Part shown: piece by piece, positions 1-4,908 of the stretch | Layout: every line of letters starts with the position of its first letter | Numbering within the stretch: position 1 is the first letter of the stretch | From: Clostridia bacterium | Lineage (GTDB): Bacteria; Bacillota; Clostridia; Christensenellales; UBA1242 | DNA: 6,611 bases | Assembly (NCBI GenBank): GCA_017537405.1 | Contig: JAFYKU010000111.1 | Coordinates: forward strand, 1 to 6,611 | Reading direction: 5' to 3' | Program-made: the position numbers and the translations under genes | The notes under the pieces: model-generated | What the model was told of the DNA's origin: nothing | The model's database searches: none | What the model saw: the letters and a program-made list of their open reading frames with translations, nothing else

Positions 1-25
1 GGTTCGATTCCGCGCGAAGGCACCA
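1..25 (+). tRNA. tRNA 3' end (partial, identity unknown)
   Basis: The window opens inside the T arm of a tRNA. The last two bases of the 5' T-stem strand (GG) are followed by the T loop TTCGATT, the 3' T-stem strand CCGCG, the 3' acceptor strand CGAAGGC, discriminator A and an encoded CCA at 23-25. The 5' acceptor strand should therefore begin GCCTTCG outside the window. The anticodon is not included, so the amino acid cannot be assigned. The terminator at 33-58 follows directly, so this is the last gene of its transcript. Confidence 0.9.
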
Positions 26-32
26 AACAAGA

Positions 33-58
33 AGCCCTGCTCCGTGCGGGGCTTTTTT
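33..58 (+). terminator. Rho-independent terminator of the tRNA transcript
   Basis: An 8-bp stem (AGCCCTGC at 33-40 with GCGGGGCT at 46-53, one G-U pair) closes a 5-nt loop and is followed by six T (53-58). It lies 7 nt after the tRNA CCA. Its T-tract runs into the stop codon of the opposing spmB gene (57-59). Read on the minus strand, the G-U becomes a C-A mismatch and the tail TTCTTGTTT is less uniform, so it may only weakly terminate the spmAB transcript. Confidence 0.9.
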
Positions 59-563
59 AAAAAATACGACAAACCCAAGCAGCCAAAATAGCAGCCAGAA
101 AAGTACAAAACAACGCAATGGGAATGGCACAGCCAAGTTTTCTAATCTTGGTTTTTGAGAAGTAAATCGTTGCTATATAGAAGACTGTATCACTACTTCC
201 CGCAATAATGCTGGCGACCCTTGCGATGTAACTGTCGGGACCATAAGCAGCGATAATATCATTATAAAGCGCAATAGAACCTGCTCCGCTGAAAGGTTTT
301 AAGAAAACAAAATGCGCAAGTTCACTGGGGACACCAAGTAAGTGAAACACGGGAGCCATAAGATCACAAAGTACGCGCAAAAGCCCAGAAACCTCAAACA
401 ATTTCACCGCTACAAGAATGGCAACAATGTATGGTAAAATATCAAAGATTAATATTATTGCGTCTTTAGCGCCCTTTACAAAGCCCCTGTAAGCGTCTGT
501 ATGTTTGATACAAGCATAAACAAAGATAAACAAGATAAATAGCGGGACAATATACAATGCCAT
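57..563 (-). CDS. spmB: Spore maturation protein B family membrane protein (SpmB)
   Basis: A 168-aa integral membrane protein of the SpmB/nucleoside-recognition (Gate-like) family. Visible hydrophobic segments lie at about residues 3-18, 34-56, 60-78 and 143-166. Family-typical blocks are KPFSGAGS (89-96) and GPDSYIARVASIIAGSSDT (108-126), followed by VFYIATIYF. Length is close to Bacillus SpmB. In Bacillus and Clostridium, SpmA and SpmB are needed for full dehydration and heat resistance of the spore core, but the family also occurs in bacteria that do not sporulate and the transported substrate is unknown. The ATG follows the spmA stop with no gap; an AAGGA about 10 nt upstream, inside the end of spmA, is a plausible ribosome binding site. 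It is almost certainly cotranscribed and cofunctional with spmA. Confidence 0.88.
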   Translation of the reverse strand: MALYIVPLFILFIFVYACIKHTDAYRGFVKGAKDAIILIFDILPYIVAILVAVKLFEVSGLLRVLCDLMAPVFHLLGVPSELAHFVFLKPFSGAGSIALYNDIIAAYGPDSYIARVASIIAGSSDTVFYIATIYFSKTKIRKLGCAIPIALFCTFLAAILAAWVCRIF

Positions 564-1136
564 TTATTTACCATCCTTGTGTCTTTGACGACAAAAAACT
601 TTTACAAGTAATACCCCCACTATAGTGGCTAAACTGGACACAATTAAAGTTGGCAAAATTATACCAGCTGGATTACTACTTCCATTAGCTTGTAAGATGC
701 CAATAATTGTTGTCGGTATAATTTGCAAAGAGGTGGCAGCCAAAATAAACAGCATTATCATTGGCGGCGAAGCTTTGGTTTGCTCTGGTTCTGACATACA
801 TTCAATAGCGTTAATAGCGGCAGGCGTAGCTGCCCCCGATGCACCAATTAAGTTAGCGGCAATATTAGTCGCCAGGTGTGAATTAACTTCATCACTTTGT
901 TTACCAAACAAAAATTTAATTGGCTTTTTCAGTAATTTGGCAATTTTATCAATTAAGCCAGATTGTGTAGCAATTTCAACGATTGCCATCCAGAAAATAT
1001 AAATACCTGCCAAAGTAAAAGCCAAAGACAAAGAATCCATAACAGCATCCAAAGCGGTCGACAAGATTGCGCTGGGGTTTTGAAATAACAGCCACACGCA
1101 AGAGGCAATCATGATAACAAAAAAAATTGCTGTCAT
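564..1136 (-). CDS. spmA: Spore maturation protein A family membrane protein (SpmA)
   Basis: A 190-aa membrane protein of the SpmA family. The N-terminus is a hydrophobic segment (about 2-18). A second region at 36-58 ends in the family-like WMAIVEIATQSGL. The signature stretch NLIGASGAATPAAINAIE occupies 95-112, and two further hydrophobic segments lie at about 126-149 and 157-180 before a short basic tail (RQRHKDGK). Gene order spmA then spmB matches Bacillus. The ATG at 1136 is preceded by GGAAA, close to the start, which is a weak ribosome binding site. Codons 4-6 contain eight T in a row. The role is inferred from the family: it acts with SpmB in the membrane, in spore core dehydration where sporulation exists, otherwise unknown. 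Confidence 0.88.
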   Translation of the reverse strand: MTAIFFVIMIASCVWLLFQNPSAILSTALDAVMDSLSLAFTLAGIYIFWMAIVEIATQSGLIDKIAKLLKKPIKFLFGKQSDEVNSHLATNIAANLIGASGAATPAAINAIECMSEPEQTKASPPMIMLFILAATSLQIIPTTIIGILQANGSSNPAGIILPTLIVSSLATIVGVLLVKVFCRQRHKDGK

Positions 1137-1159
1137 TTTCCATGAATATGCTTTACAAT
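1130..1159 (+). promoter_or_regulatory. Candidate tmk promoter overlapping the start of spmA
   Basis: A -35-like CTGTCA (1130-1135, 4/6) and a -10-like TACAAT (1154-1159, 5/6) are 18 bp apart. The predicted start of transcription is near 1166, leaving only about 3 nt before the ATG at 1169. The -35 lies inside the spmA coding region. On the opposite strand, a weaker pair (-10 CATATT at 1145-1150, -35 TTCATA at 1168-1173, 17 bp apart) could drive spmA. Assigned by hand from hexamer match and spacing only. Confidence 0.4.
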
Positions 1160-1168
1160 GTTGTGCTT

Positions 1169-1837
1169 ATGAAATTATATGCGATTGAAGGAACCGACGG
1201 TTCTGGGAAAAAAACTCAAATTAAAAAACTTTACGATTATTTAAAAGGTAAAGGCGCTGATGTTCATGTTGTGTCCTTTCCGGATTATGACAGTCCAAGT
1301 TCGGGACCAATTAAGATGTATCTTTCCGGAGAATTTGGCGACGACCCAAATGTACTCGATGCGTATCAAGCCAGCACTTTATATGCCGCTGACCGCATAT
1401 GCAAAATGACCAAATTATTGCGCGAATTAAAACCGGATTCAATCATATTATTTGACCGTTATGTACAATCAAATATGTTACACCAAGCTGGTAAAATTCA
1501 AGGGCGTAAAGAACGCGAAACTTTTATTCGCTGGGTCGATGATTTTGAGTTTAATGTTTTAAAGCTACCCCGCACTGACAAAGTTATCTTTATTGATTTA
1601 CCCGCTTCAAAAGCGATGGAATTGATTAACAAACGCGGCCAATTAAAAATCGGCGAAGAATTTGACAAAGACATTCACGAAGCGAACATGAATCATTTAA
1701 TCAATGCCTACAATGCTGGCGTTGAAGCCAGTGAAGTTTTCGGCTGGTCAAAAATCCAATGTTTAAATGAATTTGATGAAATCTTAACACCAGACGAAAT
1801 TCACGAAAAAATCAAAAAGGCATTGGAGCTTGAATGA
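1169..1837 (+). CDS. tmk: Thymidylate kinase (dTMP kinase)
   Basis: A 222-aa cytoplasmic kinase that phosphorylates dTMP to dTDP on the way to dTTP. The phosphate-binding loop GTDGSGKKTQ is at residues 8-17, a substrate-side FPDY at 37-40, and the DRY motif at 96-98, followed by SNMLHQAGKI, a block I associate with the clostridial-type enzyme. The Walker A position normally held by Ser/Thr is Lys (K15), with Thr next. I chose the ATG at 1169 because family members start two to four residues before the first beta strand. In-frame upstream starts at 1127 (TTG), 1142 and 1148 would add 7-14 residues overlapping the spmA start and have no ribosome binding site. No clear Shine-Dalgarno precedes 1169 either. 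Its stop overlaps the holB start, implying translational coupling. Confidence 0.92.
   Translation: MKLYAIEGTDGSGKKTQIKKLYDYLKGKGADVHVVSFPDYDSPSSGPIKMYLSGEFGDDPNVLDAYQASTLYAADRICKMTKLLRELKPDSIILFDRYVQSNMLHQAGKIQGRKERETFIRWVDDFEFNVLKLPRTDKVIFIDLPASKAMELINKRGQLKIGEEFDKDIHEANMNHLINAYNAGVEASEVFGWSKIQCLNEFDEILTPDEIHEKIKKALELE
1825..1828 (+). promoter_or_regulatory. Ribosome binding site for holB
   Basis: GGAG lies 5 nt before the ATG at 1834, inside the last codons of tmk. It is one of the few convincing Shine-Dalgarno sequences in the window and supports the ATGA-overlap start. Confidence 0.6.
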
Positions 1838-2490
1838 ATTATTTAATTGTTACTAACGATCCAGTTAGCACCGAAAAAGCTGTTTTAGAACATGCAAAGA
1901 CATATAATCCAAGCGATGTATTTTGGGTGAAAAAATCTGAAGACAAAAAAGAAATCACAGTTGATGTAATCAATAACATGATTGACCAATTCAATTTAGC
2001 ATCGGTTTCTGGTAAAAAGTTATTTATTGTTTTTCAAGCAGAATTAATGAACAGTAACGCCCAAAACAAGTTATTAAAAACCATTGAAGAAGCCACTGAC
2101 ACAACAGTGCTTTTCTTGTGTCAAAATTTAGACCGTATTTTATCAACCGTTCGCAGTCGCTGTATTATTCATTATCACAATACTCATGATAACCAAACAT
2201 TAAAATTAATGGCTGCAAACAATCCGGATTATACTGCAATCACCAGCGCTGCTCGACAATTAATTACTGCAACCAGAATTGAAACCGCAATGAATTATTT
2301 ACCTGTTTTGGCGAAACCAGAAAATTTAGTACTTGCTCTGGATGCGCTTAATCGCGAACTTGCAACAGCTGAATTATCAACAAATAAGAAACTTGCTGCT
2401 TATCATGCGTTAGCAAAAATTCAAAGAAACATAGCTTCAAATTGTAATGCGACAAATGCATTTGATTTGCTATTAATCGCATTATTTTAA
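1834..2490 (+). CDS. holB: DNA polymerase III delta' subunit, short form
   Basis: A 218-aa protein resembling the clamp-loader delta' subunit, which helps place the sliding clamp on DNA. The most recognisable parts are FIVFQAELMNSNAQNKLLKTIEEA (a core of AQNKLLKTIEEA at 76-87), TTVLFLCQNLDRILSTVRSRC with the SRC motif at 108-110, then a poorly conserved helical C-terminal half. It is much shorter than the usual roughly 300-plus residues. It has no Walker A motif and no four-cysteine zinc site, so it cannot bind ATP in the classical way, as in other reduced delta' subunits. Linkage to tmk is common in Firmicutes and supports the call. The start overlaps the tmk stop (ATGA). The stop codon TAA overlaps the opposing yraN stop. 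Confidence 0.8.
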   Translation: MNYLIVTNDPVSTEKAVLEHAKTYNPSDVFWVKKSEDKKEITVDVINNMIDQFNLASVSGKKLFIVFQAELMNSNAQNKLLKTIEEATDTTVLFLCQNLDRILSTVRSRCIIHYHNTHDNQTLKLMAANNPDYTAITSAARQLITATRIETAMNYLPVLAKPENLVLALDALNRELATAELSTNKKLAAYHALAKIQRNIASNCNATNAFDLLLIALF

Positions 2491-2843
2491 TAAAAGCAAT
2501 TTTCTAAAAATTCAATCTGCCCGTCCGTTATTTCGATAACATCAAACGAGACCAGGCATTCATTCGCTAAATCATTTTGCAACAAATAATTTTGCGCCGA
2601 TTGGCGAATATGGCGTTGTTTGTTTGCGTTGACAGCATATCGTCCTGGAATTAAATCACGAGAACGATTTTTTACTTCAATAAAATGTAAGGTATTGCCT
2701 TGCTGCGCAATAATATCAATTTCACCGAAGCGGCAACGGTAATTGCGTTTTATAATTTTAAAATTTTGTTTACAACAAAAGCGACTGGCAATATCTTCGC
2801 CATACTCACCAAACTCTTGATTGAAAGTTTGTTTATCCGTCAT
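2487..2843 (-). CDS. yraN: UPF0102 family protein YraN, predicted nuclease-like
   Basis: A 118-aa protein of the UPF0102/YraN family, which has a restriction-endonuclease-like fold. Visible family motifs are GEYGEDIAS (12-20), NYRCRFGEIDIIA (34-46) and HFIEVKNRS (53-61). GEID plus EVK match the acidic and lysine residues of the PD-(D/E)XK core. A YAVNANKQRHI block (69-79) and a C-terminal FDV follow. Length is normal for the family. Its biochemical role is not established; nuclease activity is an inference from the fold. It overlaps the rbgA stop by ATGA, so the two are translated from one message, and it is the last gene of that operon. Confidence 0.9.
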   Translation of the reverse strand: MTDKQTFNQEFGEYGEDIASRFCCKQNFKIIKRNYRCRFGEIDIIAQQGNTLHFIEVKNRSRDLIPGRYAVNANKQRHIRQSAQNYLLQNDLANECLVSFDVIEITDGQIEFLENCFY

Positions 2844-3682
2844 AGCAATTCGTCCAAATTAAATTTACCAATCTTTCCTTCACGGTATTCCGTTAGAATC
2901 ATCTTTGCTGCACGCTGTACATCTAACACTCCACCGCGTAAGATACAACCACGCTTTTTCGCAATTTCTTCAAACGAAGTTACACCAAAACGGCTTAAAA
3001 CGGCCTCTGGTTGCAATTTTGTCAAATCTGCAAGAAGTGATTGACTCAGTGCAATAGTATCCACTATGTCATCTTTAATAGAACCAACATATGCCAAATT
3101 ACGCGCAACTTGTTGGTTTGTAAAAGACGGCCACAGCGTTCCCGGAGTGTCGAGCAACCAAAGATTATCAGTGATTGATACCCATTGTTTTGTGCGCGTT
3201 ACACCCGGACGATTTCCTGTTTGCGTCTTACCCTTGTTTGTCATATTATTAATGAATGTTGATTTTCCGCAGTTTGTAACGCCAATCACGGCTACACGCA
3301 AAGTCTTAGTAATCCCGTGAGCTAGTTTAGCTTTAATGCGTTCGGCCAACAATTTTTGTAAAGCATTAATGACCGATTGTGTTCCACCACTCTTTACAGA
3401 ATTGCGTGTAATCACATCATACGGGGTTTTTAATTGTAAAGATTGAATAAATTTTTCCTTTATGCCATTTGGTGCCAAATCAATTTTATTTAAGACAAAC
3501 AAGACCGGTTTACGCCCCACAAAATCATCGAACTGTGGATTAATACAGGAGCGCGCACAACGCGCATCAACAACATAAACAATGGCGTCACAATTCTTTA
3601 GCTCGACATCAATCATTTTTAAAGTTTGGGCCATGTGCCCTGGGAACCAGTTGATATTAACTTTTGACATTGGATTTTCCAT
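2840..3682 (-). CDS. rbgA: Ribosome biogenesis GTPase RbgA (YlqF)
   Basis: A 280-aa circularly permuted GTPase required in Bacillus for late assembly of the 50S subunit. The N-terminal NWFPGHM (11-17) carries the catalytic-type histidine (H16). The G motifs come in permuted order: G4 NKID (65-68), then G1 GVTNCGKST (134-142), G2 around GVT (160-162) and G3 DTPG (178-181). The C-terminal domain includes the family block KKRGCILRGG (242-251). Length matches Bacillus RbgA. The start could be either the ATG at 3682 or the one at 3670, which gives 276 aa, fits the family N-terminus (MSKVNINWFPGHM) and has a GGA 7 nt upstream. The longer form is listed because a -10-like TATCAT ends 6 nt before it. 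yraN follows with a 4-bp overlap. Confidence 0.93.
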   Translation of the reverse strand: MENPMSKVNINWFPGHMAQTLKMIDVELKNCDAIVYVVDARCARSCINPQFDDFVGRKPVLFVLNKIDLAPNGIKEKFIQSLQLKTPYDVITRNSVKSGGTQSVINALQKLLAERIKAKLAHGITKTLRVAVIGVTNCGKSTFINNMTNKGKTQTGNRPGVTRTKQWVSITDNLWLLDTPGTLWPSFTNQQVARNLAYVGSIKDDIVDTIALSQSLLADLTKLQPEAVLSRFGVTSFEEIAKKRGCILRGGVLDVQRAAKMILTEYREGKIGKFNLDELL

Positions 3683-3688
3683 CTTTGT

Positions 3689-3694
3689 ATGATA
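3689..3694 (-). promoter_or_regulatory. Candidate -10 element for rbgA-yraN
   Basis: On the minus strand TATCAT (5/6 match) sits 6 nt before the ATG at 3682, placing a predicted start of transcription on the A of that ATG. No good -35 is found at 16-18 bp, so support is weak. Readthrough from the acyltransferase genes 38 bp upstream is an equally good explanation for rbgA expression. Confidence 0.25.
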
Positions 3695-3726
3695 TCACAA
3701 ATATTAAAAATAGAAATCTATTATTT
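3691..3726 (-). repeat. Duplicated 3' end and spacer, copy after the downstream acyltransferase
   Basis: The last codons and the spacer after this acyltransferase match the corresponding stretch after the upstream paralog (4873-4908) at 28 of 36 aligned positions, counted by eye without gaps. Shared cores are AAATAA, ATTTCTAT and TTAAT. The duplicated unit therefore appears to include non-coding DNA downstream of the gene. Confidence 0.55.
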
Positions 3727-4827
3727 CACAAATAATTTTTTAATCAACGGCAAACGATACAAAATCATACTTGTAAGCAATGACATAATCATGGCATAAA
3801 AAAAGAAAATAAATTCAACTACGAATATCGGAAATATTGTAATATGTATTTTCAAATTTAACAAAAGATCAAGCCAAAAAGGATGAATAAGATAAATACC
3901 TAAACTATATTTAGATAGACAATTAATAATTTTATTATTCTTTATTTTTAATTTACCACTAGAAAACATTCTAAAAATCATCATTGCTTCTAAAATCATA
4001 AACATATCTAATTGATCTGAAACGCCAAAACAGCAAGCAATTACAAAAAATACTATACCTATAATCCCGCATACATAAATATATTTATCCTTAATTAAAT
4101 CAGTATAAGCTAAATAATAACCAACTAAATAAATAAAAATAAATTTATCAACATTGGCAAAGGTAAAAATATAAATGTCAAAATAGTCATTAATTGTAGG
4201 TATGACACAAGTAGTTACAAATAATAATAACAATATAAATAAAGAAGTCTTTTTATCAGCGTGTTTAACGAAAATTCGCAAGACCGGAGTTACAACATAT
4301 AATCCGATCAATATGACCAAATACCACAAATGACTACCATCATTTAAAATTAAATCCTTACAACTATGAAAAATTACTGTCGGTAATTTTGTAATAAAAT
4401 CAAAAAAGTTTTTAGAATTTAAAGTATAAAGATTACTTGATAAACAATAAAAAAAACCAAATAAAGCACCCAAGCACATTATTCTAAGCATATAAGATAT
4501 AATCTTTTTAAGACTAACTTCTCGTTTTGGGTTTAGCAGTAAACATCCCGAAATCATAATAAAAACAGGAACAGCAAATAAGCAAAATGGATATAAAAAA
4601 ACCTTATTTAATAAAGATCCTACTGAGTTAGGTGAAACAATACAACAACCAATGACATGATTCATCACAACCGCCATACACGCCAACGCACGTAAGACGA
4701 CAATCCACTCAATTCTCTGGTTCGCTAAACCCTTAAGCTCGGGAATAGGTTGTACAGAAATTGACGATGATTCCTCTACTCTGTCATCATTATTTTCAGT
4801 TTCATGGCCAATTTGGTCAACGCCCAT
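3721..4827 (-). CDS. Acyltransferase 3 family membrane protein, downstream paralog
   Basis: A 368-aa multi-pass protein of the acyltransferase 3 (OafA/WecH-like) family, which moves acyl groups, often acetyl, onto surface polysaccharides or other envelope glycans. Residues 1-37 form a hydrophilic, acidic and Ser-rich tail ending in PIPELKG (27-33). The family signature follows: R46 and H57 in the first membrane segment (LRALACMAVVMNHVIGCC), FAVPVFIMISG (84-94), HLWYL with H166, TPVLR (180-184) and YSLGIYLIHP with H315. About ten membrane segments are visible. The end is LYRLPLIKKLFVK. All conserved histidines are present, so it looks active. It is a diverged tandem copy of the gene at 4903-6075, 75 bp upstream. 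Codon and base use are far more AT-rich than in rbgA or trmD. The acceptor is unknown. Confidence 0.85.
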   Translation of the reverse strand: MGVDQIGHETENNDDRVEESSSISVQPIPELKGLANQRIEWIVVLRALACMAVVMNHVIGCCIVSPNSVGSLLNKVFLYPFCLFAVPVFIMISGCLLLNPKREVSLKKIISYMLRIMCLGALFGFFYCLSSNLYTLNSKNFFDFITKLPTVIFHSCKDLILNDGSHLWYLVILIGLYVVTPVLRIFVKHADKKTSLFILLLLFVTTCVIPTINDYFDIYIFTFANVDKFIFIYLVGYYLAYTDLIKDKYIYVCGIIGIVFFVIACCFGVSDQLDMFMILEAMMIFRMFSSGKLKIKNNKIINCLSKYSLGIYLIHPFWLDLLLNLKIHITIFPIFVVEFIFFFYAMIMSLLTSMILYRLPLIKKLFVK

Positions 4828-4835
4828 ACAGGATT

Positions 4836-4864
4836 AACATACAAAAAAAGAAAAAATATTGCAA
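4836..4864 (-). promoter_or_regulatory. Candidate promoter of the downstream acyltransferase
   Basis: On the minus strand, TTGCAA (4859-4864) and TATGTT (4836-4841) are exactly 17 bp apart. The predicted start of transcription is about 4829, only 2 nt before the ATG at 4827, so the mRNA would be almost leaderless. No Shine-Dalgarno is visible. The spacer is almost pure T, with runs of six and seven. Confidence 0.45.
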
Positions 4865-4872
4865 GTACAAAA

Positions 4873-4908
4873 AATGTTACAAAAATTAAGGATAGAAATA
4901 TTTTATTT
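4873..4908 (-). repeat. Duplicated 3' end and spacer, copy after the upstream acyltransferase
   Basis: Partner of the stretch at 3691-3726. It begins with the AAATAA that contains the stop codon and continues through ATTTCTAT and TTAAT into the space before the next gene. Confidence 0.55.

Noticed and set aside
625..1002. Plus-strand open frame of 125 codons
   Set aside because: It is the antisense of spmA, which has clear family motifs. It has no recognisable protein features of its own.
1127..1168. Longer tmk start (TTG 1127 or ATG 1142/1148)
   Set aside because: The extra residues overlap the spmA start, have no ribosome binding site, lie upstream of the predicted transcription start, and are not expected in the kinase family.
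2498..2512. Inverted repeat AATTTT/AAAATT just after the holB stop
   Set aside because: The stem is entirely A-T with a 3-nt loop and no T-tract, as expected by chance in this AT-rich DNA.
2700..3320. Plus-strand open frames at 2700-3044 and 3066-3320
   Set aside because: Both are antisense to yraN/rbgA, whose GTPase and nuclease-like motifs are unambiguous.
3709..3722. Short hairpin with T tail after the downstream acyltransferase stop
   Set aside because: The stem is only 5 bp, four of them A-T, and the duplicated spacer of the paralog does not keep it. It is too weak for a terminator.
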